64,000 bases of DNA from Gavia stellata (Eukaryota > Chordata > Aves > Gaviiformes > Gaviidae), in assembly GCF_030936135.1 (NCBI RefSeq), contig NC_082618.1, positions 5,429,034 through 5,493,033 of the forward strand, given 5' to 3'. How positions within the stretch are numbered: the first letter of the stretch is position 1; every line of letters begins with the position of its first letter. The notes under the pieces were generated by a model that saw nothing but the letters and a program-made list of their open reading frames with translations, made no database searches and was not told the DNA's origin. The position numbers and the translations under genes are program-made. This document shows positions 37,208 to 49,800 of the stretch, in pieces.

Positions 37208-40200
37208 GGCGTCGTCCCGGCGGGGCTGGATGTGCCACCCTGCTCCGCTCACCCCATCCCACTGCTGAGGGGACGAACCGCCCTGTGAGCCCCTACAGTG
37301 GAGAGCGCCTGTCCCGAGGTGCTGGACCCTCCCAGCCCCACATTCCTGCACCGGCTCTGCCGGCCTGGCCAGACCCTGTGGGCAAAGGGGCCGGCTGCAC
37401 CTCCTGGGTCACCCGCTGGTCCCAAATCCGCCCGGGGAGCCACCCCGCTGGACCCTGGAGCGGGCTGCGAGGATGGAGGGCACAAGTCTGTGATGTGAAA
37501 GGGGAAACTGAGGCACAGAGGTGGCACTGGAGGCACGTTCGAGGACAAGTTGGCAGGAGTCGGAGGTTTTGTCAGGGCTATGGGGGCAGCTGGGCGAGTA
37601 GTCCTGCACCCCCATTTGCCCCACCAGAACCTGAGTCCCTGCGGATGCCCCATGCCCACCCAGCCCCCAGAGCCAGGGCGAGGAGCGGGCCTGCACCCAG
37701 CTGGTTTTGGGTGCAGCCAGCCTTGCCCCGAGGGTGGGGAAGCGCTCCGGAGCCATCACACCCAAAACTCACCCAAAACCCCAAGTGTTCAAGGCGAACA
37801 GTCTCACCCAGCACTGGGGGCGTGGAGGCACCCAAGCTCCAGGGCCACCCCATGCTGACATTTCCCCATCCATCGTTCCCCCTCGCTGGCAGTGGGGATG
37901 GGCCATGGCCCCCCCTCCCTGGGAAACAGCCCCCCCAAGCCCTTGGGACGGGGCCAGGGACAGTGACCTGGGAAGGGGAGCTGCCCCACAGCGCAGGGGC
38001 TTCCAACTGCTGGCCCCCCCCGGCTGCTCTCCATGCAGAGGGGTTTGAGTGCTCCTTTTCCAGTGTTTGCCAAGGGCAGTGGCTGCCCACTCCTGCGTGG
38101 GAGAGGATTCCCCCCCCTTCCCGAAGGGGCTGGGACCACGCCTTCAGATTAAGCAGAAATGGGGCATTCAAAGATTACGCAGTCCAGCTGCAGAGGGGAA
38201 AAACAGGCGGAGCTGCAGCCTCCATCCCTCCTCCAGCCCCTGCCTCATTCCCCTCCTTCTACCCAGCAATACCCCCCCCAGCAGCAGGTCCCCAAGGGGA
38301 CATGCCAGCCCCCCCCGTCTGCCACCCCAGAGCCCTCCTTCGCACTCCCCGGCGGGGTGCCAGCAGCGGAGAAGGGAGGCAGGGTGACACAGGGGGACAC
38401 TGAGTCACAGTTTCAGCTGCCGGTACCCGCTACTGGGATGCAGGGCCAGCATACCTGTGGGGTCAAGGCTTGGCTAATAATAACTACCCTGCTGCAAACG
38501 AGCCGGCACCGCAGGGGGAAGGGAGAAACCCCCACCCTGGGTCTCCTTCAGGGCCAGGGGCGACCCAAGTCTTTTGGTCAGACCTGTCCGGTAGCATTAT
38601 AAGCACTTATTTCGGGCTCTGTCCCCTCCCGGCTTCAACCGGCACCACGGCATCGCGGTCATGCTTTCGGCCCATGCCAGCCCTGGAGCCTTCCCCCTCC
38701 GCCAGCGGTTCCCCTGGCCCCAGCGCAGAGGGGACCAGCTTCGGAGCATCGCCCTGCGCAGCGGTGCCCAAGCACCCACCTCTGCCGATTTCCACCCCTT
38801 TGCTGCCTGCATCCCCCCGCCGTAGGGACTAAGCCATCTGGGGCTCAGCACGGACATGGCGAGGATTTTAGGAGATGCCTTGTGTCCTCGTGGCAGAGGA
38901 CGTGACAGCCAGGGATGAGGTGCTGAGCCTGGCCGGCTCCTGCTGCGGGGCCCCAGCCCCGGACCAGCCCAGACGCAGGGAGGCTCCAGCTTATTCACGC
39001 ACAGGAGCATCTACTGAAGATGCCTTGGGCCACGCTCAGCAGGAAAATTCTTGCTTTGTACAGGGCTGGGTGAACCCTGCTCAATTTTTGTTTCAATTCA
39101 CTTGTTATGATTGCTGGGAGGACATGATCTGGGGATAGAAAGCTGAGGTTTAAGCTCGAAATCTCTCCCTTTCGCAACCAGGGTGGGAGAGACTACAGGC
39201 CATTTGCGCAGAGCTCAGCAACACACGGACACATACCTGCTGCTCCCAAGGAGCTCCCCATTTTGCAGCATCCCCAGACTTGGCTGGGTGTTTGAGGGCT
39301 TTCTCCCTAGAACCCGCAGCAGAGGGTAAGCAGGAAGCTGCAAGCACAAGATGGACACCGGGGAAAGCTCCAGCCCTTTACGGTTCCGAAAAACCTTTCA
39401 TTTTTATATTGGCGTGACAGAAAGAAAATCACCCTGTACTGGTCCAGGACACCCTGGTCCCAGGAGGATGCCAAGACAGGGCTACCACAAAGCACAGCCA
39501 CATCCCAGATCTCCCAGGAAGGAGATGAAATGGCAGATGGCACCAGCGCCTCCGATGTGCCAAAGGGATTTAATGTGGGCAGAGCACCCTGGACTTGCAG
39601 CTGGGGCTGGTGGCCACAGGGAAGGGAACAGCCAGAAACAGCTCTTCGAAAGGCTTCAGCTACCAAGTGACAAGAAGGCCAGGGACAATGTACAGCAAGG
39701 CCACCCGGATTGGGGCAATACCCCCTTTGCAGGGTGCTAGCACTGGGAACAGGCAGCATTCATGGCATAGGAGTGCTCCTACCTGGAGAGCATCTCTGCT
39801 AGCAGCCTGGCGTGGCAGCAGCAGAGCGGGGAGGGAGGTGGCCTGTCACCGCCTGATGGCACCAGCGCTCCCTGCAGCGGCAGTGTGGAGCAGCTACACC
39901 GGGCTCCTCCCTGCAGAGGCTTCACCGGGCACAAACAGCCCCAAACCGCTGCCATTTCACCCGAGGGAGGGGGAAAAAGAGGGGCAGGTCCTGCCAGGAG
40001 GGCTTGAGGATGACAGGAGGGAGGGATGGGGGCTCACAGCAAGAGCAGGGGGTTGCGGCTTCCCCCAGGACGGACACTGCTGTGTCACCTCTGCCAGCAC
40101 TGTGGCCACAGACCACCAGGCTCTGGGGGGGGTGAAGCACTGACAGCCTGCAATGCCTGAGCCCTGGGACCAGCACCCCATGGCCCTACAGTGATTCATG

Positions 40201-40365
40201 TCCCTCCAGCAGAGCTGTGCTATCCCTCCTTTCTCCTGGCTAGATCGAGTGTCCCCAGCTCCACGGAGCAGGCTAGTCCCCCAGGGAGGGCCACCGAGGG
40301 GGGAGGCACCCCAAGCCATCAGGCAGCTTGAAGGCAAAGCAGCGACTCACCATGGAAATGAAGTA
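37208..40365. other. Intergenic region between UPK3B and DTX2
   Basis: About 3.2 kb separating the UPK3B start from the presumed DTX2 3' end. Open frames up to 372 codons (for example 37285-38403 plus) are compositional and match nothing I know. A GGGGAAACTGAGGCACAGAG phrase near 37500-37520 resembles the MIR-type SINE core. The UPK3B promoter should be just right of 37207. Confidence 0.55.
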
Positions 40366-40371
40366 TTTATT
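40366..40371 (-). terminator. Poly(A) signal of DTX2
   Basis: AATAAA on the minus strand, 439 bp beyond the DTX2 stop codon. It predicts a 3' UTR of about 460 nt (roughly 40350-40809). Confidence 0.65.
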
Positions 40372-40809
40372 ACAACCAAGCAGAGATACAGGGGGAGGAG
40401 GCTTCGCTGTCAGAGGTGCCTCAGGGACAGGGAGCTGCAGTGTGCCGGAGGGAGGCCCTCATTTGCTTTCCGGCTGGTCTAATGGGAGCAAGACACCCTC
40501 CTCTGCCCAAGCACTACCAGGGCAAGGTTCTGCCTTCACAAGGGGGTCTGTCAGCTTAGGTCCACTCTCCCAGCTGGTCCTGGCTGTGGCCATCAACCCT
40601 ATCCAGAGACACAAACACAGTTCTTACAAAAATATCCTTCCCTCCCCCCCCCCAAAAAAAAAGACTGTAGAGAGCAGGCAGGGCTCCCATGGTACAGTGT
40701 TATTGCTCAGTGTGACAGGCGCTCAGACATAGGAACTTAAGGCAACAGGAATAAGTGCACTAGGTGGGCCCCTGATGCGTGCACGGCATAGTTGGGCCCC
40801 CACCCCAGC

Positions 40810-43800
40810 TCATTGTCTCAGGCAGTCCTCGGTGACGCCCTGCGCGGCCAGCTCTGCCAGCACATTGTCCAGGTAGTTGGGGTCAGGGTAGCCATGGCCA
40901 CTCAGGTTTGTGTCCATCTCTGTCTTGTGGTGGATCTCGTTCCACACCACCGTGTTGCTTTCGCCGGTGGTGCTGGAAGTTCCCACTGTGAAAATCAGGC
41001 GTCTCTTCCAGGCCACCCTCAGGAGCTCCAGGACCTAGAAGTGGAAGGAGAAAAAACAAAGCAGCTAGGACACTTGAACCATGAAAGCAGCTTGCCAGAA
41101 GCTTAACAGCCTAAATAACTGCTGTAGCAGGAGCCAACCAAAGATCCCAGCATCTGAAGGGATCTCCCTCACCTCCTAGTTACCCATGTGGTGACCCTGT
41201 TGAGAAGGACCATTCCCTGCACATGCCAGTCTTCCAGGACTTGAAAAATACTGGCACAAGTTGAGACAAACACACGGCCCCAGAGGAAACAGGGATGGGA
41301 AGAGCCAGCAGACAGACTTTCTGAGCTCAGCAGTTTTAAGTTCAAACCGTTGTAACTGCATAGCGCAAGACAAGCCAGGAATGTCTTCCCAAAAGATTAG
41401 ACAGGATTTTAGTTAGTAAAGGGATGAAGGAGACTAAGTCTTCACAGTCAAAGCTGTGAAGAGGCAGCAAAGATCTTCACAGGCACAGGGGTTACCAATA
41501 CATGTAAGCAACAAACAGCACGGACAACTACAAGAATAGCTGGTTAGCATCGTGGGGACAGCTCCCAAAAGCAACCCTGTTGCGCTGATCCACCAACACA
41601 GGGATGAGAGACAACCTGAGAAGGGTCACATTATCAGGGTGTGATACCTTACCTTTCTGCCCTTCTCGTTGTCTGGTAGATAACAATAGCGAGGAAAGCC
41701 TCTTGCTGTGTAAGGCATCCCAGGGTTGGGGTGCTCGGGGCCCTGCAATAGATAAGACATATTTGGCATGGACACATTCATCTTCATAGGGGTTGGACAA
41801 TCCCTCAGCAGGAGGATTTAGGATCAGCAACAGGATTTGACACAAGCACATCTCAAACCAGCTCTTCCATTTAAAAGGAGCAAGGTACTGCTGATCATGA
41901 GTATGAGGTATCTGTCTTGTTCTTACGGCACATCGTGTATTATGGGTCCTCCAAGAGCAGTCTCATGCTGGGATACAAAGCCAGCTCTTAAGATTGTTTG
42001 AATTCTGGTGGGAGACAGCCCCAAACCACAGCTCTTTCTATGTAGTCTGACGACATCCTAAAAAGACCACGCAGCCCAAACCCTCGCAAGCTCATTGCAA
42101 CCACCAAAAGCCTCAGACGTGGGCTGCGAAACCAGACATTGGGATCTCTCCCACCTTGTGAGCATGGGCTGAGTCTCCTCTCTGCTTCACAGACATTAGG
42201 CTTTACTGTAAGCAAAAGGCTGTTGTAGACCCTGGGGCCACTCTCAAAGTGGGAAAAGGTCTTTCACAGAGGAGACTCGAGTAACTTATACATCGAAGAA
42301 CAGCCAGCGCAGCTGCTGGCTCCAGGCACCTTAGGCTCCTCAGTGGTGGGCTGCCAGCAGGTACTGTACTGGATCCCAGTACTTCTCTGGGAGGCTCTCA
42401 CAGCTTGTACTATCCAGCAGCAGCCGTTCCTGCAAGCATGCTGTGCACTCACCTGGATGCCTCTGCTGATGTGATACACAATCTGGATTGTCCCACAGTC
42501 CTTGTGGCCAGGGAGGGACTGAGGGAAAGTGGAGACCTCCATCTTCCCTTTGGGCTGAGTACCGGTTTTCTCTCCGTAGATGGTTTTACAAGAGGGGCAC
42601 TGCAAACTCCCATCCTGCGGGGAGAGAGAAGCAGACATCAGAGCTCCACAGCCAAGTCACCAGGGCACAGGGGACTTTGGTGGGGATGGGCCAGCTCGGT
42701 ACCTTGTTCCCGTTGGAGTACATTGCCAGCATGCAGAGCATGTGGAAGGAGTGCTGGCAGTTTGTCAGACGACCGACCATCTCTGGTTTGATTGTGCTGC
42801 ACTCACAAGTGTCGCTGTAACCTGAGGGGGAGGACAGCTTCTCCATGCAGATGATACAGTCCTAGAGGCCAAGACAGCAAGGAGAAAACCACCATGTAGT
42901 GCGAGCACAGGCTGATCATAGTGACTGACCCACCAAGGAAGCGATCAAGGAGATGCTTTAGGATGGTTTATGTTCAACTTTAATTCTTCCCTTTGATGTT
43001 TAAGGGCCCAGAGACAGGTTTCCTTATCTGGCTGGTACCACCCCACTCCACTATCTCCTAGACAGCACAGGAAGAGAGCTGCCATCAGTTAGAGGGGATG
43101 AGTGGGAACCAAGTATGGTTATGTCCTGCTCCTCTACAGAGCAGCTCCAGTGCAGGGTTTTGATCTCTGTAGTTTTGACCTCTACGAGCATTGAGAGGAG
43201 ACCAAAGCCAAACTCCCTCCTCCACCCCAGGCTGCAGCCAGCTCCAAGGGAAATGGAGAGGTATTACCAGGATTAGCTACTCAACCCACACCGTGCTTTC
43301 TCTGTCACAGTCCTCTGACAGGGAAGAGTCACCAGTTACCACATGTGGGCTTCAGGCAGTGCTGAGGCCTCTCCACCTAGTGTCACCAGTGCCACTGCAA
43401 GCAGCAGTACCTACCACATGGGATGCCCAAGGAAGGATGGTCCTCAGGCATCGTTGCTGTTTTCACAGCACCCCAGTGAACAGGCCACTGGGCAAGCCAG
43501 AGTCACTTCACTGTCCTCTCACCTCATCAGCAGGAGAGCCCTTCACCTCTTCCAGGTACTTCTTCACCACTGCTTCTGGCTCGGTTGGTGTTGCTGCACA
43601 AGGAGAGAGATGAGAAAAAGAGAGGAGAAGAAATCAGACATGCTGTGAGGTATGACAGGCATGTGCAGGGTGAGCTAGAGAGAAGGGAGACAAGCAAGTC
43701 ACTGGCCAGGACGCCAAGGAGAAATGTTAGGGTTAGACAGGGAGAAGAGACTGCTCCAACTGATCCCTACAAGCCCTGCAAAGGCTTTGCTATCAGAAAT

Positions 43801-46800
43801 GGCTACCACTAGGAACATGAGTGCCACAGATGGGAGAACACACTGGCAGATGTTGGTGCCCTGTGCCATACACTCAGGAGTCTGCCTATAGCTGCTGTGC
43901 TCCAGTTCTCCCCATACACCCCAAGCAACACCAGCCCGCTCCCAGCTGGACTTTCTTTGTGCAGACGAGAGGCCAGCTAGGACCAAACTCAACCCAAGGA
44001 TGCTATGGTCTCAGTGGGACAGAGGATTACATTACCTGTGGTGTCAAAGGAGAAAAGGTATTCCCACATCGCCCCAGCTGGCACCTGACAATCAGACCCA
44101 ACAATACACTGAACTTCAGGCCCTGTTTCGAGTACAGCAGCACAAGCCTTGCATCCTTAACATGAAATAGCATCCTTTCTCTTGAGCTTCCACATACTCA
44201 AATCCAGCAAGACACAGCACAAGTCACAGGGTATATAAAACAAACCAGCTTTCTAACAGGTACCTTATTTGCAGCACACGACACCGAGAACTTCACATTT
44301 TCCTAAATATAGTCCCTGCTCCCCATCCACCCAGGCATGGGCACTCAAGCAGCCCTCGAGCACCAGCAGCCTGGTTCCCTTGGAGGCATTATGGGATTAA
44401 GCAACAAACATCACTCAACACCCAAAGCGAGTTACCACCGAGAGCATCAGTCACCTCAACTCCCAGTCTATCCTTTCGGAGCTGCCCAGTGAGGCTTGGC
44501 TTAAGCCAGCAAGCATCACACGGTGCCCAGCCCCAGGCAAGAGGAGATGAGCTCCTTACCCGTCATCAGGCCTGTCACAGAGGCTGCCAGGCTCTTCCAC
44601 CAGCCTAGGAAAGGAAACATTTGCACAAGTGACCTTATGATTCCACCTGGCAGGAGGCAAAAAGAGAGAACTGTCACTTGGCTCAGAAGGAACCTTGCCC
44701 TTCTGTCCTGGATCTACTTCTGGGGGAGGTCGGGGCAAAGCAGTGCTGCGATGAAATAGCCGGCAAAGGTACAGCTCTTCCTTCTGTTCTCCTCCATCCT
44801 GGCCGGCCGAGCCGCTGGGGCAGTTCGGGAGCAAAAGAAATGCTAGCAGCAGCCAGACAGGCCACAAGCATCCATGCCTGACACCCCAGAGCCTCATGAG
44901 GAGTTGTAGTCCAAGACTGCCCTAAAGAGCTTTGCTCTCAAGCTCGTTTCTAAGCCATTGTAAGACATCGACTGTGCTTTAGCACAGTCAGTACTGCTAC
45001 TCCAAATTCCACGCTCCCAGGTGGACACAGAGCATCACCGCATGCAACCGCTGGCATCAGAGCTGTGGGTGTACCTGCACAACATGCATCTTCAGCTCTC
45101 CCCATCCCCTTTGGTGCTTTCAAGAAAGATGGAGGGTTCACAAGTGTTGCCTCTGTGGTTGAAAAAGCTGTGCATGAAGAGACAGTCACACTGGAGCCAG
45201 CACCGAGCTGTTCTGCCACCCCAAACAGCAGTCTCTGTCACCAGGAGGAAGGGGTGGGTGCTATTTTCTGGATAACCATTTTTCATGGTAGAGGCAAACA
45301 TGGTGAAACAGAAGGGAAGGACTGCTCACATGTCACAGGTGTCATTAAACAGGCAAAGACCTGGATGGCACAGATCCTGTGTCAGGTAGGAGCCCCCCAT
45401 TGCCTTGAACAGCAGCTCTGCAAGCAGCTAGTGCTATGGGGACACCTCAGAGAGCACAAGGTCACCCTGCAGCAGACAGCTGTATGAGATGCAACCAGGG
45501 AAAAGATGCCTTTTCACTGCAGACAAGCTAGCTTGGGGCAACAGAAGAGAGTGAGGCAGAGAGCTAATGAGGGTGGAAAATCGTTTAGCTAAGGAAGACT
45601 GATGAACTGGGAGCTGGACTCTCCTAAATGAGGACGCAGTCATTAAGATGAGCTATTTTCAGAAGGGGATCCCTGGCCATCCTGAAACAGATGACTTCTG
45701 GCAGCAGTAGCAGGAGGAAGGGATGGTTGAGCACACAGAACAAGAAAAGGAACCCAGGAGGTGAAGGGATGCTCCCTCCAAGTGCCAGTGCCAGGCAGGA
45801 GGAAAGATGCCTGCATCTCAGGCAGAGCAGGGCGGTGAGGATCACCCTCTAGAGACCCTTAGCCAGGAAGGTGGCAACAGGATAAAGCAAGCATTAAGCC
45901 AAAGAGCAACACAGAAGCAGGTGTTTTCCACTTCAGGGGCATGCCAAAATCCCCTGGAAAAGCATTTCCAAGAACTGCCACAAGAAGAGCAGGAGACAAA
46001 CAGGAGCCTGGGCAAACCCCAGCCTTCCAGCTCTCAGGCCAAGAGCTCAGCAGTGTGAGGAGCTCCTTCAAGGCCTCATCAGCAGACCCCACAGGGAACG
46101 CAGCTCCTTGCTTTTTCCAAAGGTGAGAAACAGGTCCACGAGTCCTCTCTGCTGGGATCTTGCTTATACACAGCAGGTCAAGAACTGCCAGCAAGGAACG
46201 AGTCACAAGGGAATGTGATCAGTCTGAACCAGCTCAGCTCATTGTCAGAGCTCAGCTGGGTGCTTACTATGCCTGAAGCCCTCCCGGTTGTGTGCTCTGT
46301 GATGTCCCCGCTCCAGGCTGGAAAATACAGGGTGGCACTTGCCACATGTGGAAGTTGGAACCAGGTTCTGGTTTGCAACTGCAGGAGACCTTCATGGTCA
46401 CATGGGAGATGGAGGCTTCAGCTTCTGCTCTGCAGGTTTTTGAGAGGACTGTGTGAGCAGTCTAGCTGCTACCCACTGTAATTCCATCCGCTTCCAGGAG
46501 TACCCAATCATGATGACCACCACATTCCCATTCCTGAGGATCCTGTGCTGCCTGCCAGACTGACCACCAAGTCCTTCTCCATCTGGATTGTTTTTTCCAT
46601 GTGGCTCTTTTTGAAGTGACCTTCTTGTCTCCTCTGGCTATGGGCTAGAGAAAGCCGTGCCAAAAAGATGCACAGACAAGGCAGTGAAGACAGTGAGGGA
46701 AGTGAGCAGAGAGGGTGTGTTACACCAGCAGCAATGCCTGCCCAGTACTTGGCAGAATGCCCCAGCTCACCTGCTCAGCACATCTGAGCAGCTTTAGAGC

Positions 46801-49800
46801 AATTCACCTTGTTCAGGACAGCAGAGGATGCTTCTTCCCTGTAGCTCCTGCTGTGCATTTCTCTTGCTGTTGATCTTCCTTCCTCTGTAGCAGCTCAGAG
46901 AAACTAAGAGATTACTTGCCCAAGAACCAGCCAGGCTCATTCGAATCAAATCAATGAAAGGAGATAAAAATCCCAGTGCAGAGCTAGGTAAGAGTGAGGA
47001 CAAGAAAGCTCTTGCAGAGTATGTGGGGTAGAGCAGGGATTTTGGGCAAAGCAAATGGCATTACACCACCTCACCAGCTGGCATTAGGATGGATCTGGGG
47101 GCACTCAGGCAGGCAGAAGAGGGTGATGCAGCCCTCAGCCATCCTTAGGAAACCCATGCCTGATGGGTTTGCATTGTGGCAGCTCTGATCTGTTCCTGTC
47201 GCTTTGCTGTAATAATGCTCTGAGGCATTTAGATCCACCAAGGTTGTCTGGAGAGAGAGGGCTGGGGAGCCCAGATGTTTTAGAAAATCTGTCCCCAGCT
47301 GCAAGTGCTTGAACGTCCAGTCCCAAGGAAGCCTTTCGATGCCGAGAACTTGGTTTCAGCAAGGGTAGCTAAGCCCACACAGCCTTCCTTGCCTCCAAAG
47401 AAAGGCTCTTCCTTGGGCAGACCAGCACATCTGGCAGGCCACATCCCAGCAGCACAGCGTGGGGCTAGAAGGCTGGGAGGCACAGCACAAGTCACAAACT
47501 TCAGCACATGAATCACCTCCTTACTGGACCATTTGCTCCATAAAAGTGCTCGCCTCCAAATCTTTGTTCTAGCCATCCGTTGGTATCGAAGCCTGTTCAG
47601 TCCCCAGAGTTTTCAGGATTCAATAGCAGATTGAAAATGCAGTATCAGAATTGACCGATGCTGTTTATCACCAGCTGGCCTAACGCTGTGCTATTGATTT
47701 ATCTGGGATGTGAAGGAATGTTTACCATTCTTTAATTTACAAAGAGAGGAATAATGATTTTTTTTTGAAACGCTTCCCCTTCCTCCCTGTAGATAATAAG
47801 TTGCTTGCTGAAGCAAGGGCTTTCCATGGGCAACATTTAACAGATGTGTTTTGAATCCTTCCTCAGCAACCAAATGCTTGCAGCAGTAACATACCTCCCT
47901 CTGGATCCTAAAACAAGCCATATAGTCAGCAGACTCTTTTTTTAATACCCTACACAGGCCAGACACAGGTTGTCCATGGCAATAGCTAGAAGCAGTCACC
48001 TCTGCCTTCTGTTCCCTGGACTTACAAGGGCTGGACCTACTGGCCTCACCCCCCAAGAGGGATGTCCAGAGATCAGGAAGGTGAGAGGAGATTGGTGTTC
48101 AAAACAGTTTTCTCCACATTTAGCATTCCAGCAGGCTAACCAAGCTACCAGGCTGCTCTGATCCTGACAGAGCATCCATGTTATTGCAGCCTGTCTCCTT
48201 CAGCAGATGGTCCCCCACGGGAACAGCGAGCTCCCCTGACTCCAAGGGGCTCCCCAGTCCCACCCATCCCATAGACACTGGCATGGTCCACAGTCCCAGC
48301 TGCAGATGGACAGGACATACAGGAATCAGAGTCAGTTGGGATTACTCCCCTCACCTAGCCAGATCCCATCCTGCTCAGCAGCGAAGGACAAACATGCTCA
48401 TCTCCTCTTCCCCTGTGACCACAGCGCTCCGCACATGACTGACCATCCCAGAGAGGATGTGCAGGGAAACCTCCAAGCCAGGGGAAAAGTGGACAGTGAT
48501 CCCATCAGCCAAGAGGCTAACAAGTGGCACACCAGACCCAAACCAACACCTTCTCCTTTCAGTCCCCCTCTATGGCAGCCAGCTCCACTCCTGAGCAGCA
48601 TGGCAGTGCTCAGAGAGAGCCAGACAAGTCACTCACCTCCCTCCCAGACAACCAGCGGGGTCTCAGCCCACCCCAAGTGTGCAGTCAGCGGCACTGGTAG
48701 GAGGCAGCGGCTGCAGCAGCCTGAGGAAGCACAGTGTGGTGCCAGCCGGTGGGAAGGTAATGCTGATCCATCAGGACAGCAGACGCTGCCAGGCTGCGTG
48801 CCAGCACCGACAGCACAGTGCCTGCCCGGAGACTACGGCTTCCCCAAGACCTGCAGCACCCACAGCACAGCACTCATCTGCACCAGAGACATCATTGCCA
48901 GAAAGGCAACAACGCTAACAAGTCCTGACTAATTAGTGCCTTTGTTTAACATAACCCAGCTACTCGCCAAGCTGGCTGCAGTTCCATCACCTCAACCCAC
49001 GTGGGGCCAGGGTTTGCAGCAGCAGGAGGGAGCAAGAAGGGGCTCGGCAGGGGTACACTGCACCCACCACCACCACCTATTTTGGCACCAGCGCACTGCT
49101 GGCCTCCTCCTGGATGCACAGCTCTCACTAGAACTCTCCACGATGGAAAAACCTGGAGGGGCACGGGAGGGGAAAGGGCATGTGATGCAGAAATTCAGGG
49201 CACAAAACAGGCCCATCTCTGCCTGTTGGCAGCTTCAGGGCCTGTAAAGGGAAAAAGAACAGGGAAAGTCAGGCTCACTACTTTCACTGCAGTGTTCCTA
49301 AGCCTGGAGGGCTGTTGTACAAACACAGCTTGTTCCTAGGAGGGACTGAGCACCCTCTTCATCCCAGGAGTCATGCACTCCGCAGCACCAGCCTCCCTGC
49401 CCCCACCAAAGGGGACCCCGCTTTCTAAAGCAAGAGGGGGGATTTTAGCAAACTAAAAGAGAGAGGCACCCCCTTCTCATGGGTCAGCATTGAAAAGGGC
49501 AGAGCTGGCAAAGTGTCTCCTCTGCCACATGTCCTGAGCAGGACAAGGATGGCTAGGACAAATCCTGCTGTGCCAGATGGGAGAAGGATCTGCTTGGTGC
49601 CCCTTCCCCAGACACTGTCCCATCCCTCCCGCTGGTGTCCCCTCTCAGCTCGCCAGGCTGGAGGTGTCCTGGCCCCAGCAGGTGGCATTGGTGAGCTGGC
49701 AGGGAGGTGGCAGCCAGGCAGGTCCCCAAGCCTGGCTCTGCGGGCTGGCACCGGGCACAGCCCTGGGGCTGAGCCAGCTGCCTGGACACCCCCGGGGGCC

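Noticed and set aside
37285-38403. Plus-strand frame of 372 codons between UPK3B and DTX2.
   Set aside because: GC-driven openness; no domain, no signal, overlapping open frames on the other strand.
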